Assembly (NCBI GenBank): GCA_022829145.1 | Contig: CM040751.1 | Location: 2,731,364-2,795,363 of the forward strand | Direction of reading: 5' to 3' | Origin: Albula goreensis | Lineage: Eukaryota > Chordata > Actinopteri > Albuliformes > Albulidae | Length of the DNA: 64,000 bases | Shown here: positions 41,901-56,542 of the stretch, piece by piece | How the letters are laid out: every line of letters begins with the position of its first letter | Position numbering within the stretch: position 1 is the stretch's first letter | The notes under the pieces: model-generated | The model's database searches: none | Told to the model about the DNA's origin: nothing | What the model saw: the letters and a program-made list of their open reading frames with translations, nothing else | Made by a program: the position numbers and the translations under genes

Positions 41901-44900
41901 CACACATGCACACCACACATACACAAACATTAAGCATTTTCTCTTCTGCTACACCTCCTAATAAACACAGGTTTACCTGCCAGTCCTTTTCATGCATCTG
42001 ATTGGTGAACTCCAGGCTGAATTTTACCTCAGGCCTGTGCCATGTTTTATCAGCATTTGGCTGTGTCAATTACCTAGTGGCAGCACCAGGGGGCAGTGTC
42101 ACACTTTTTCAGTCAAGTCCATATGGATCTGACAGGAGATGCTAGGAAACAGCTGTGTATCATAGTTTCCTCAGTGGTATCCTCTGTTTAAGTTGCTCTT
42201 TGGCTGTGCACCACATAGTTCTCTCATAAAAAAGGATCCAGGATTAACTCCCCCAGCGCTAATCTTGCCTCCAACCATCATGTGGTTAAGGTATGACTGA
42301 TCTAGGATCAGCCCATACCAAAAGGCTGTGCCATAAGGCTAACAAGCAAAGGGGATATAGTCACACAAGACCCACTTTACTTGAAAGCCAGTGTGGTTAT
42401 TTTGTTACAAGATGAGTTACCTCTCTCTGTTTCGACAGATACTGCAGTATATGTGTTGCAATGTCATTATTCATTTTTAAGCTGTTTTTGATTGCTATAT
42501 AAGTAGTTACCCTAATTTTTCAGTTGCCAATCATGATAATCGTTTCAGTACTTATTTTAAGTGGAAGCTGATGCCATTTTTTTTCTTAATCAGACCTGAG
42601 GCTAAAAACTGGATGTCATGATATGGCAACAGATAGAAAGTGTCAAGTTGTTTCCCTTCCCTATGTGCGGGCATATTTCCCAGCATGCCTTTTGAGGGAG
42701 CAGACACTGACAGGCATTGTATTGTATGACCTAGTAATCTGCAGGCACTTCACTTACTTCATTCATTGTGCTGTAGTATTTAACAGGGACCATGCACAAC
42801 ACAACTTACAGGCCACAGTTAGCTCCACAGCTAATGGACCCTGGGAGCCAGATAAATTGAAAAATGAATTATTACTGCGCTCCTACAGTTATCTGACAAT
42901 ATAACAGTAAAACATGTAAGAAATACCTTTCAAAGAAATTATAAGAAACAGAGAAACAAACAAAAAATCACAGCATTCTTTCAGATAAAAGATATCCATG
43001 CACAGGTTAAACACTAATGGTATGTACTACCTAATGGTACACAGCTGAATCCAGTGTGCTCTCTAATGGTACACAGCTAAAGTCAGTGTGCTCTCTAATG
43101 GTACACAGCTAAAGTCAGTGTGCTCTCTAATGGCACACAGCTAAAGTCAGTGTGCTCTCTAATGGTACACAGCTGAATCCAGTGTGCTCTCTAATGGTAC
43201 ACAGCTAAAGTCAGTGTGCTCTCTTATGGTACACAGCTAAAGTCAGTGTGCTCTCTAATGGTACACAGCTGAATCCAGTGTGCTCTCTAATGGTACACAG
43301 CTAAAGTCAGTGTGCTCTCTAATGGTACACAGCTAAAGTCAGTGTGCTCTCTAATGGTACACAGCTAAAGTCAGTGTGCTCTCTAATGGTACACAGCTGA
43401 ATCCAGTGTGCTCTCTAATGGTACACAGCTAAAGTCAGTGTGCTCTCTAATGGTACACAGCTAAAGTCAGTGTGCTCTCTAATGGTACACAGCTAAAGTC
43501 AGTGTGCTCTCTAATGGTACACAGCTAAAGTCAGTGTGCTCTCTCACAGCTAAAGTCATGGTACACAGCTAAAGTCAGTGTGCTGTCTAATGGCACACAG
43601 CTAAAGTCAGTGTGCTCTCTAATGGTACACAGCTAAAGTCAGTGTGCTCTCTAATGGTACACAGCTAAAGTCAGTGTGCTCTCTAATGGTACACAGCTAA
43701 AGTCAGTGTGCTCTCTAATGGTACACAGCTAAAGTCATGGTACACAGCTAAAGTCAGTGTGCTCTCTAATGGTACACAGCTAAAGTCAAAGTCTAAAGTC
43801 AGTGTGCTCTCTAATGGTACACAGCTAAAGTCAGTGTGCTGTCTAATGGTACACAGCTAAAAGTCAGTGTGCTCTCTCACAGCTAAAGTCAGTGTGCTCA
43901 CAGCTAAAGTCAGTGTGCTCTCTAATACACAGCTAAAGTCACACAGCTAAAGTCAGTGTGCTCTCTAATGGTACACAGCTAAAGTCAGTGTGCTCTCTAA
44001 TGGTACACAGCTAAAGTCAGTGTGCTCTCTAATGGTACACAGCTAAAGTCAGTGTGCTCTCTAATGGTACACAGCTAAAGTCAGTGTGCTCTCTAATGGT
44101 ACACAGCTAAAGTCAGTGTGCTGTCTAATGGCACACAGCTAAAGTCAGTGTGCTGTCTAATGGTACACAGCTAAAGTCAGTGTGCTGTCTAATGGTACAC
44201 AGCTAAAGTCAGTGTGCTCTCAATGGCAGTACGCAGCTTTACAATTTGATCCTCAGCCTGAAACCCCCTCAGAGCAATTCAAGGAAAGAGTGGCAAGGAA
44301 AAGTCCCTGACAAACAGGAAGGAACCTTGAGCTGAACCTGCCAACACCTGCAGCGGCAGCCATCATTGTTTTCGGATATGCTCCCTGAGGTGCTCCTCAT
44401 TGTCCGCACCATCTAGGCCACTCGGTGACAATGGGGCCCAGAAGAAGGCAGCAGCTCAAGCATAAATTATACCAAGAGAAGGCATGTGACAGGAAGTGCC
44501 AGAGATGCCCTGCCTCCACGGTACAAGAGCAACAGTAATTGCTGTTCCAATTCTCTCATCGCATTCCCAACTGTCTGGGCTCTGAGACCTGCAGGCACCT
44601 GCCTGATACCCCTTTCATCCCTTTTTACATACAAGAGGGTAACCGCTACAGTGAAGAATACTCCCAACAGACAGTGGTCATGCAGAGGGATGTAGGCCGC
44701 GACTTAGTGAAGCACCTAATGGGTGTGGGTGACACATGCTGTCAATAAGTGAAACAGCCGCAGAGAGCAAAGTGTTTTGTTTCCTGAAGAACACTCATTA
44801 ATTTACAGCATATGGTGCAGACAGTCCTGTTAATTGGTCCCTGAAATAGCCTGCCCAGAAGCACTAATGCCTTGTGAAGCTCCATGCCTATAGCCACAGA

Positions 44901-45243
44901 GGAGACGTTAGAGTTAAGTGGGTAATTCATTGTTTTGATGTTAACAAAAAATGTTTTTTAGTTTGTTTTTAAATATAATGGATGCTGAAATATTTGTATG
45001 TCCTGGCATGCTAACTAATAGTAACTGGTAACTGTAGGAGAAAGAGGTAATCAGTAAATTGGAGAGCTTCTAAGGATAGAATATAAGGATAGAAGCTAAA
45101 ATATTGTCTTATGTCCGAAAATATATAAGTTTATCAGTATAGATTGAGTGAATTGCATGCTTTGTAAATGCAGATTATCAGTTGTCCTCAGGTCAACTGA
45201 TGATCTAAGCATGCAATTTGTGTGAGTGTGTGTGAGTGAGTGT

Positions 45244-45306
<63 letters not shown>

Positions 45307-45355
45307 TGTGAGTGTGAGTGTGAGTGTGAGTGTGAGTGTGTGAGTGTGTGAGTGT

Positions 45356-45446
<91 letters not shown>

Positions 45447-48400
45447 AGGGAGTGACAGGTTCTGTTGGAAAGGAAGGTTGTAGGGTAGTGGAGTGAATCA
45501 TATCTGTTACATCCAGTCCTCTGACAAGCTTAATTTAATACTGTTTTACTAGCTGAAAAACCCAGACTCTGATGTTTGGGGTGGGAGGAGGTGATGGTAT
45601 CCCAGCAGCCCTAACTTTCCCAGTCATCTCGCCCACCCACCCCCACCCCCAGCCAGTCCTCCTCTTGTTCCTGTACTCCAGAGAACACTACTGGCAGCAC
45701 AGAGCAGGCTGGCCCAAAACTGAGCTACCAGCACTAATCTGTCCCCTGTGAGTTTGTGTCAGTCCCTACTCCCGTTCTTAACAAGTCCTCCTGGCAGTGT
45801 GGATATCTATCATCAGTGCTATCAACAGTATTGGACCTCAGGGGATATAGCCAGGAATGTGTTTTCGTTAAGCCCCAAATCTTTTTTCAAACAGGACAAA
45901 TATGGAATTTTACATATAAATGTAATTCCGCCACATTTTGCTGGACACGATAATATTACTACACAGAAAGGCAGGGTAAAAAATCTAGACCAGTACCCAG
46001 TCTGTGTAAAAGAATTCTTTATCTTAGCAGCATAGTTTTTTTTATAGTTTATGTATTTTTTCAGAAGATGTAATCTAATGTTAATAAAATACCCAGGGAA
46101 GTGGTGTCTAGTAAAAAAAATGTTGTACTTCATTTATTGGAAAGAGTGACCGCAGTTATCCTCCCTTCCTGTAGGCGGCGCTGCAACATGGCGTTATTGC
46201 TGGGAGGAGAGGATTTGGCAGCATCTTTGTCGTTGCCAGTGGAAATGGCGGCCAGTTCAAAGACAACTGCAACTATGACGGCTATGCTAATTCTATCTAC
46301 ACGGTTACTATAGGTGCGTTACATGGCGTGGTTTTGATCTCTTCCTGTAGACATATCTGAAATTAAGAGAATAAAACAGTCACTGAATTTATTTTCAGTC
46401 ACATCAAAAGACATCAAATTACAAAAGGTCCTGTGTTTCCCTCTACGCCTGTGTGTGCGGGTGTGTAGGTGCAGTGGATGAAAGCGGAAGGATGCCATTC
46501 TACGCAGAAGAGTGCGCCTCGATGCTCGCTGTCACCTTCAGCAGTGGAGACAGGCAACTGCGCAGCATTGTGTGTCTGCAACACACACACACACAACTGC
46601 ACAGCATTGTGAGTCTGCAACATACACACACACACACAACTGCGCAGCGTTGTGAGTCTGCAGCATACACACACAACTGTGCAGCATTACGTGAACACCT
46701 GTTATTGTTGCATTATGTGAACACTGTATTGTTATATCCCTCCACACCCTAACTCACCCATTTACCCAGTTAAGAGTGTTTTGCAGCAAACATGTTATAC
46801 CTCCTGTTGGTTGGTGCACTCGCTCAAACCTGTATGAGTGTAATGAGTGACCTCACAGTGTGAGGCAAGGGCTCAGGCTTTCAGCAACATTCTCATAATA
46901 GATTAAGGAGGTGCAAATGTAGTGAGAGGGTAAAAAAAAAAAGAACGAGAGAGAGAAATACAGACGGTCTGGTTCCCTCATCACAGCCGATACCCCTCGG
47001 AAGCAGTTATTTATAGAGACAGAAGTAAAATGTAAAATAAACATTTCAACAAATGTCAGAGAGGGGGAAGCATGAAGAGGAAGAAAGGGCGATGAATGGG
47101 AAAATTTCTTGTTTGTTGCCTTCTCCATGGTAATGCGGCCTTACTTCGGTGATGTCATAATGGTCTGAGGGCGGATTGAATTATGACACAAGGTCCTCCA
47201 CGGTCCCTCGGATGATTAATCGTTCAGATGAAATTTTTGAGAAAACTGAGACTAACCACATCGTGCCCTGGCTGGAAGCGAGTGTGGTAAATTGCTACCT
47301 GCCACTGCAAACGGTCTCTGCCATTGAAATGCTTGTTTATACAAATTTGAACAAATAAGCTACTCAGCTTCATTTGACTGCTGGCTATATGTGAGTGGAT
47401 GCTCAGACTGGCATCGGCAGTCCTGTTTTAAAATACTTCAATTTTCATTATTGTATTACTGAATTTTTTTTTAAAACTGACATGTGGCACAAACTGTGGT
47501 CCTCATCCTGCTACCACAAGTTCTCCCTGCAGTGTAGGGAGAATGTAAGCTGTTTCTGTGGAGGTCGTTTTGTGAAATTAGGAGTAGTACGTGCTGGTAA
47601 GTGAAGGCAGAACACTGGATGGTGCACACAAGGAAATTACATTTATACGTAATCTGTTACCCTACATCAAAGGATGGTTTATTTCCTCATTAGTCCACTG
47701 GATGACATCATCGCCCCCCCCACCATCGTTGCTCCTGGAGGTCTGCAGGCCAGATGGATGTCTGCCCCTACTTAAATGACTCAACACTGGCTCAGTGCAG
47801 TTAATGGGTCTGATTAAGGGCGTAATTGCTTGAGTAAAGCCTTTAGAAGCTGAGGAGTAAACTCCGAGGGTTTGATCTTCCAGCACAGCAGCGCTCCCGT
47901 CTTTGGCGCCGTTTGCTGGCATCATGTTTGCAGAGCCTCGTGCCCCTGTGTCTGCAATTCAGGCCCCTAGACAAATAAGCAGCCAATGACTGTGTGACCC
48001 GATGCTGTTCTGCAAATAAGCAGCCAATGACTGTGTGACCCGATGCTGTTCTGCAAATAAACAGCCAATGACTGTCTGAGCTGATGCTGTTCTGCTGCTG
48101 CCTGATTCTGTCATGGCTCTCCAGCACACGTAAGGTACCCTAGGCATATGGAAGCAGTCTGGGCTCACCCCATCTGCAGTACATGTGTGATAGACCGTCA
48201 TGAGACAGGTTAGCTTTACCCTACGGGTGATGTGTGTTCCTGTTTAAATGACTCAACACTGGCACGGTGCAGTGAGGGTATCTCAGCTGCTTCCGTGCAG
48301 GGTTAGCCCAGGTAATGCTGCAGTGTGGGTCAGACATGCCCAGTGCCTTTGAGTCAGCGATGTCAGAGACATGTGCTGTAATGTGCTGCACCTCAAGCGC

Positions 48401-51400
48401 AGAGCCGCTGCCAGCTAGCGCAACGCCGCTTGCAGACTCTGAGCACATTTACGAGTTAAATCTCAGGTCAGGTCCAAACAGTGCTTAATAAATGATTTTA
48501 ATGTTTCAGTGGCATCTGTCTCGTCTTAACGGCTGGATACATTAAGCATGAAGTTAGAAGTCAGATATGGCCTGAGGCGACAAGAATGATTCACAAACTG
48601 AGCGTGATCCACTCAATAATCTCATTTACCATTCATTCTATCTGAAATGGGCTTTAGCTTGCATGCAGCGGTGGCAGTGTTACTGTTGCTGGTAATGACT
48701 TCATGTTGCGCATGTTGACATGTCTGAAGAGTAGAATCTAAACTTCCCATCCATGTATGGTGTGTGTATGTACAACTAATAAGGAGAGGCTCTCTGGACC
48801 CTGTGCAGGTTGGAGCAGCAGGAGGAGGAGATGGTTTGGTGGCTACTTAAGAGGCTGTGACATCATCCCCTGTGGTTGAAAATAGCCATTTTTAGTGATG
48901 GAGATTTAATGTCAGTCAGTGTTGTTGTCCAAATCTGAAGAGTAGTGGCCTCTCTTCCCTTTGCCACGCCCACCCTGCTGTCACACTGTTCCTCTGCCAC
49001 ACCCACCCTGCTGTCACACTGTTCCTCTGCCACGCCCACCCTGCTGCCTGTTCCTCCCTGTTACCCTGTTATCACACTGTGCCACACCCACCCTCTGCCA
49101 CTGTTCCTCGCCCACCCTGCTGTCACACTGTTCCTCTGCCACGCCCACCCTGCTGTCACACTGTTCCTCTGCCACGCCCACCCTGTTATCACACTGTGCC
49201 TCTGCCACACCCACCCTGCTGTCACACTGTGCAACACCCACCCTGCTGTCACACTGTTCCTCTGCCACGCCCACCCTGCTGTCACACTCTGCTGTGACTC
49301 TGCCACGCCCACCCCGCTGTCACACTGTGCCTCTGCCACGGCCACCCCGCTGTCACACTGTGTCTCTGCCCACCCTGCTGACACACTGTGACTTTGCCAC
49401 GCCCACCCTGCTGTCACAGAGGCCCACGCTGTATTTCTACACCCGCTGTCAACTGTGTCTCTACCCACCCCGCTGTACTGTGCCTCTGCTGTCACACTGT
49501 GTTTGCGCGCCCACAAATACAGAGGACTTATTTCTACATCAATACATATGATGTTTACAAATCTTAACATCTAAAGCATCTAAAGCGTGTGTTCTGTTAC
49601 CCTGTTTTATAAAATGTGGACATAAAGAGCTGACATGTTTGCAGGTGACATCAGACTGGTCGCTGCAGCAGGGCACAGGCTGCACGGATGGGCACACTGG
49701 GACCTCGGCCGCCGCCCCACTAGCTGCTGGCATGGTGGCACTTATGCTGCAGGTGCGACCCTGCCTCACCTGGAGAGACGTGCAGCACATCATCACCTTC
49801 ACTGCCACCAAGGTGAGTGGAGAGAGAGAATGGAAATTATGGTGAGAAATAAAGGGGCGTGGGGTAGTCTGTGTGGAGCAGAGGGTGTAAGCAGTGCAGT
49901 TTATTCATTAGGGCTCATTTACACCGGTGAAAACAACTGAGTCACCTCCTGAAAGAGTTTTTAGTTGTGTTGTGATCGCTTCACACCAGGGCCTGATGCT
50001 AGAACAGACACCAAAGACCCTACAGAACAGACACTGTAGCACAGACACCACAGGCCCTACAGCGCAAACATTACAGACCCTGCAGGTCCTGCATCACAGA
50101 CACTACAGAAACTGCAGGCCTTACAGTGCAGACACTAGAGCACTGACACTGCTGGCCCTACCACTGCAATTCATGGACTGTGTGGTGCTGACACTGAGGA
50201 GCTTAATTTCTAATCTGTGTGTGTGTGTGTGGTTTGCGTGCTTGTGTGTTTGTGTGTTCATGTATGTCTGCTCGGGTCGCGTGCATGTACGTATCAACAT
50301 GCAGTATGAAGACAGGAGAGCCGACTGGAGGACGAATGGAGCTGGTTTCCACCACAGCCACCAGCACGGTTTCGGCCTGCTGAACGCCTGGAGGCTGGTC
50401 AACGCTGCCAAGGTGCCTAACCCTAACCTCTGCATGCTAAAGCACACTCTGTAACCACCACATGCTAAAACACACTCAGTAACCAGTGCATGCTAATGCA
50501 CACTCAGTAATCAGTGCATGCTAATGCACACTCAGTAACCAGTGCATGCTTAAAGACACTCAGTAACCAGCGCATGCTAAAACACACTCAGTCACCAGCA
50601 CATGCTAATGCACACTCAGTAACCAGTGCATGCCTGAAGACACTCAGTAACCAGTGCATGCTTAAAGACACTCAGTAACCAGCGCATGCTAAAACACACT
50701 CAGTCACCAGCACATGCTAATGCACACTCAGTAACCAGCACATGCTAAAACACACTCAGTAACCACCTCATGCTAAAGCAAGCTCATTAGTCAGCGCATG
50801 CTAAAGCCCACTCAGTAACTAGCGACTGCTAAAGCACACTAAGTAACCAGCGCATGCTAAAGCACACTTAGTAACCAGCACATGCTAAAGCAAACTCAGT
50901 AACCAGCGAATGCTAAAGAACACTCAGTAACCACCGAATGCTAAAGCACACTTAGTAACCTCCACATGCTAGAACAAACTCAGTAACCAGTGCATGCTAA
51001 ACTCAGGCCTGTTTCAGCCAAGGATAGAAGAAACTCCCGCCAGTATCCCCCACATTTTTCCATTACAACTGAGTCTAATTTTCAGTCAGTTTTCATTTCA
51101 TGCACAGTTTATGCACACACCACACAAGCTTGGCAGCAAGCTCGTAGTGTGGAAGATGTATTTTTAGTTTGTGAGTCAGCCAGCTAGCTAGTTAGATGGC
51201 TACTTAGTAAACTGGTGTGTTTGCCTGGTAAATTACTTGCATGCTAGCAACTAAGATGGGTATCAGCCTAGTAAGCTTTAAAATGAATCAGACTGTAGTC
51301 TAATACCCTTTTTACACCTACCTAATGACTCTGGACCAATGACCCATAACTAGCTGCTGGTGTTAAAGGGTTAACTCAGGTTTAGTGACTCGTATCTGTG

Positions 51401-54400
51401 ACCCGATTTTTATTAAGTGAAGCCTTAGTAAGGTGCTTGTTCAAGAACTGTGCATGTGTGATATTTTAATGGTAGCCTACAGTGCCTATCATAAGTATTC
51501 ACCCCCTTGGATGTTTTAGCCTTTTATTGCTTTCATAAATCAATGATGGTCAATAAAATTTGGCTTTTTTCACACAAAAATTTATTGGAAAAAACTCTTT
51601 AAGGTCAAAGTGAAAACAGATTTCTACAAAGTAATGTTAATGAAACAAAATTATATAAAGAAAAATAATTGTTTGCATAATTATTCACCCCCTTCAAGTC
51701 AATATTTAGTAGATGCACCTTTGGCTGCAATCACAGCACTGAATCTGTGTGGATAAGTCTCAATCAGCCTTGTACATCTACTCACTGCAATTTTGCTCCA
51801 TTCTTCTTTGCAAAACTGCTCAAGCTCTGTCAGGTTGCACGGGTATCGAGCATGAACAGCCCCTTTCAAGTCCAGCCACAAATTCTCTATAGGATTAAGG
51901 TCTGGGCTTTGACTCGGCCACTCCAGAACATTTACCTGGTTCTTTTTAAACCATTCCTGTGTAGTTTTTGCAGTATTTTTTGGATCATTGTCTTGCTGGA
52001 AAACAAATCTTCTCCCAAGCCATGGTTCTCTTGCAGACAGAATAAGATTGTCCCCCAGGATTTCGGTGTATTTTGCAGCATTCATTCTGCCCTCTATCTT
52101 TGCAAGCCTTCCAGGGTCGGCTGCTGAGAAACATCCCCACAGCATGATGCTGCCACCACCATGCTTCACAGTGGGGATGGTGTGTTTTTGGTGATGTGCA
52201 GTGTTTGTTTTCTGCAAAACATAACGTCTTGTCTGATGGCCAAAAAGCTCAATTTTGGTCTCATCAGACCAAAGAATCTTCTTCCACTTAACCATGGAGT
52301 CTTCCACATGCCTTTTGGCAAACTCTAGTCAAGATCTAATATGAATTTTCTTCAACAGTGGCTTTCTAATTGCCACTCTCCCATAAAGCTTTGACCGGTG
52401 AAGAACCCGGGCAGTAGATGCTATATGCACAGTCTTTCCCATCTCAGCAGCTGAAGCTTGTAACTCCTTCAGAGTAGTCGTAGGGGTCTTGGTGGCTTCT
52501 CTCACTAGTTTCCTACTTGCACGGTCACTCAGTTTGTGAGGGCGGCCTGATCTAGGCAGATTCACACATGTGCCATATTCCTTCCATTTCTTGATGATTG
52601 ATTTCACTGAACTCCGGGGATGTTCAATGCCTTGGGAATTCTTTGGTATCCATCCCCTGAATTGTACTTTTCAATGACCCTTTCCCTGAGTTGCTTGGAG
52701 TGTTCTTCTGTCTTCATGGTGTAATGGTAGCCAGGAATACTGATCAACCAGTCTCTGGACCCTTCAGACACAGGTGTTTTATACCTCAATCACATGAGAC
52801 ACACCCACACCACTCAGGTGATCTTCAATTCACTAATTGTGAGACTATTTGCACCAATTGGATGTACTTCTATTGAATTAAACCATTAAATTTAAACGGG
52901 GGTGAATATTTATGCAAACAATTATATTTCTTTATATATTTTTGTTTCATTGACATTACTTTGTAGAACTCTGTTTTCACTTTGACATTAAAGAGTTTTT
53001 TCCAATAAATTTTTGTGTGAAAAAAGCCAAATTTTATTGACCATCATTGATTTATGAAAGCAATAAAAGGCTAAAACATTCAAGGGGGTGAATACTTATG
53101 ATAGGCACTGTATATTAAATGTACTATTTTGGAGATAAATATTGTCCACTAATAATCATTTACCAAAAATGTATGTAATTTTTATCCAATTCTACTCACA
53201 CATGTCAGTAATTTTGGTTAGGTAAAAACTCTGGAGCAAAAGACCTGCTGTATATCAAAAAAAACAGAGGTCACCTGGTAATAATAATCTGAACAATTGT
53301 CAGACCCAGGTCCAATAACCAGGAGAAACCCAGATTGTTGGTGTAAAAGGGGTATAAGTGACTGAAGGACAGCTAATTCTCTCAAATACTGGACAGGCAG
53401 CAGGCGTTGAAGCTGTTGCATTGTGTTATTAGCAGGATAATAAAATAGAAGGTATCGTTGTGCTCAGTCAAATTTATTTGTTATCAGTTGCGTGCATTTG
53501 TCTAGCAAAAAATAGTTTTATTTTTTTAACATTTGCATTAGTTTAAAAATAGACAGGAGCCAGAGAGCAAGATTGCAGGATATTGACTATTAGCAGGATA
53601 ATAGCACAAGTTTTTGCTACAGGTTGTAGGTCGTTCTGCGTCTCAAATTGATTGCGTTGAACCCGAGGCTCCGCTGGGATGATGATTGAACTGCGGTAAG
53701 ACACGGGCAAGTGCCTGCTAACCCCCTCCCCTCTTTTGTTTTGCGCCAGGTGTGGGAGTCGGTGCCGTTTCTGGTGTCCTATCAGAGTCCTGTGCTGAAC
53801 GAGGAGGAGCTTATCCCAGCATTCCCAACCAAACTCACCCTCTCCTGGAATGGTGAGAGAGAGAGAGAGCGTGTTTATGGGTTAACTGTGGAGCTGGTGT
53901 TCCGGGGACCGTTACTGTATTGCCATCTCCCTGTCTGATCAGGCAGTCTAAAGGGCATAAATAACAGTGGATCCGGAAAGCTGGTCTTTGTGGACTTGAC
54001 GGTTTTAGGGTTTCAGCTTGTAAACCTCTACATATCGACTTTTAATGTGCAGGGCTCTGGGTGTGGTCTTTTTAATGTGCTCTCTGATGCAGTTGTCCTT
54101 TGTGTGTGTCTGAAAGAGAGAGAGAGAGAGAGAGTAACAGAGGGATAACGGGTGCAGAAGAGAGAGAAAGTAGAGTAGGAGAGAGTGCCGGGGGGAGGTC
54201 CCACTCGGCCGGCCTCCCTTAGCGAACTCTCCTTTTTAGGAAATGTTTCTGATTCTCGAGGCTATGTCACTGTGTGGAGCCCTGCGCTTTGGCATCTACC
54301 CCTCCCTCCCTCTTTTCTCTCTCTCTCTCTCCCTCCCTCCCTCACTGCTCCACTTCGACTTCAACTGTTCTTCTAGCATGTTCTGGCATTTAATTCATGG

Positions 54401-56300
54401 TCAATTTTACACACTGATGACTAGCTCTTTTGTGGGCCCCTCCTCAGTTCCTAAGCCCTCGCCCCCCCACCCCCTTCCTCTCCCCCTCCACTGTTTAATT
54501 TCTGGTATGGAAGTTCAACTTCAGGCCGCTTCTTTGTTTTGTTAGAGGCTTCAGCGGTCCCCGCCGCGCTGACGCAACGCAGAGAGCGACACGGTCCAGC
54601 ACAGTGCTGTTTGTCCCCCGCCCCCCTCTTCCTCTTTTTGCTTTCCTATGGTTTCCTTATCTAATTTCATTATGTTATCTCCACCCCGCCTACTGTAAAC
54701 GCGCTAACTGGAGAGTGATGGATAAAACACAACCGTGGCGCGAGCGTTCATAATGATGTAAGCGGCTGTGCTCAGCGCAGATAAAGAGGGACTGAGCAGC
54801 GCGTTGTGAGCACTGACAGAGGCTGGGCAGTTTTACATGAAGGAGACAAAGTCCAGCATGCTACTACTTACTTTAAACTTGCCCAAGTCATTATTTTAGA
54901 AACGGTCTTCTGTTGCCTTTTTATACCCTTACAGTAGATTATAAAAATATTATGATAATGTATTTCATGTATCTAAAGGGGGTGGACAAAATAACAGAAC
55001 CTTATTAGCTTTAAAAACTTGGACTTGAAAAACTCAACAGAAAAGGACTCCAAGTTTTTATTAGTTCCATCACAGCCGCAAAGGCAGCTACACATATGTG
55101 TAATTAAGTTGAATGCGAGGTGTGTGTTCAAACTATAAAGCAGTTTGTGTGCGCTGTAGAGGAGGTCTGACAGCCACCACTTCAGTGAGCTATGGAAGTT
55201 TCCAGAGCAACATTAGGCAACTAACAGTTCCAAAGAGGGACCTGAAAGCTGAAAGTTCAGGAGCATTAGTCACAAAACCTCCCAATTTATTGTGGCAAGG
55301 GAAATCATGTTACATTCTGAAAACACATGCCGAACATGAACAAAGTGAACATCAACTAATGAGGAGCAGTGGTTGCTCGAAGCTCGCCAACAGGGACATA
55401 TGGACACCTAAAATGATAGTTACTACACATCCCAGAACAGAATTACCACAGAAGTGAATCTCTTTGACCTAGTCTCAACAAAAATTCAGTAATGACCTTC
55501 ACAATGTAGGAACAGATTGCATCCAAGGCTAAGACACAAAGGCACATAAACGTGTCGTAAGGAACACACATTCATTTTATATTTATAATTGTGTTCTTGA
55601 AAATTTGTCTGAAAATAATAGCAATAGTGCAGTTCGGTTAACGGTTTTGCCTTTGTTGTTGAAACACAGGGTGGTGATTGTTTGGTTAACTAATTGAACA
55701 CACGTCATATGATCTTTTAAATAGTGGGTGGATTTACCATATACAGTTAGTCTCCTACTGTTTCCACAGCACAGCACTGTGATTCAGAGAATCTTCTAGA
55801 CCAGATGGTGTATCCATCTTCTCTGGTGTTCATCTGGCCTCATTCATCCAGCAGTAGAAAGACAAATGTGATACAGTTTTTCGACATCATTTGGGTTCAC
55901 CCGATGAGACCTCTTACTGTCATCGTTGGGCTGTCACCATGCTGACCAATCACTGACACAGCCAGCCGAGTCTCACTGCTTCCTGTCTGTTTGGGAGAAT
56001 AGACCGTCACTGTGTTTTGAAAAGATAGTAAACTTGTTGGTTTTAGAAAGAAAAACAGGTTGTGAAATGTGTTGAAAGTGAGAAATGTCTGAAATGTGTT
56101 GCAGCGACAGAAGGAATGCGCTGTCCGTGCCAGGCACGGTTGTTTAAAAGTTATTTCACACACAGTCCGGCTTATTTAGAGAGCCTGATTTGATAAGTGT
56201 GCATGTTTATGAGAAAAGGGAGGAATGTCTGCGTGTGTGTATGTGTGAGAGGAGAGAGAATGTGTATGTGTGAGAGAGAGGCGTGTGTGTGTGTGTCTGT

Positions 56301-56362
<62 letters not shown>

Positions 56363-56446
56363 AGAGAGAATGTGTATGTATGAAAGAGACTGTGTATGCG
56401 TGTGTGTATGTGTGAGAGAAGAGAGAATGTGTATGTATGAAAGAGA

Positions 56447-56478
<32 letters not shown>

Positions 56479-56504
56479 AGAGAGAATGTGTATGTATGAA
56501 AGAG

Positions 56505-56542
<38 letters not shown>

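Noticed and set aside
43014-44225. Regular repeats that could suggest a CRISPR array
   Set aside because: The units are head-to-tail without unique spacers, and the host is a vertebrate; this is a minisatellite. The same holds for the other arrays.
48961-49551. 196-codon open frame of [10 protein letters not shown] repeats in pcsk7 intron 7
   Set aside because: By-product of the 33-base minisatellite; lies inside an intron with well-defined borders.
55113-55454. 114-codon open frame on the + strand in pcsk7 intron 10
   Set aside because: Does not resemble a transposase or other known domain and has no start context; reported only as a possible transposon remnant.
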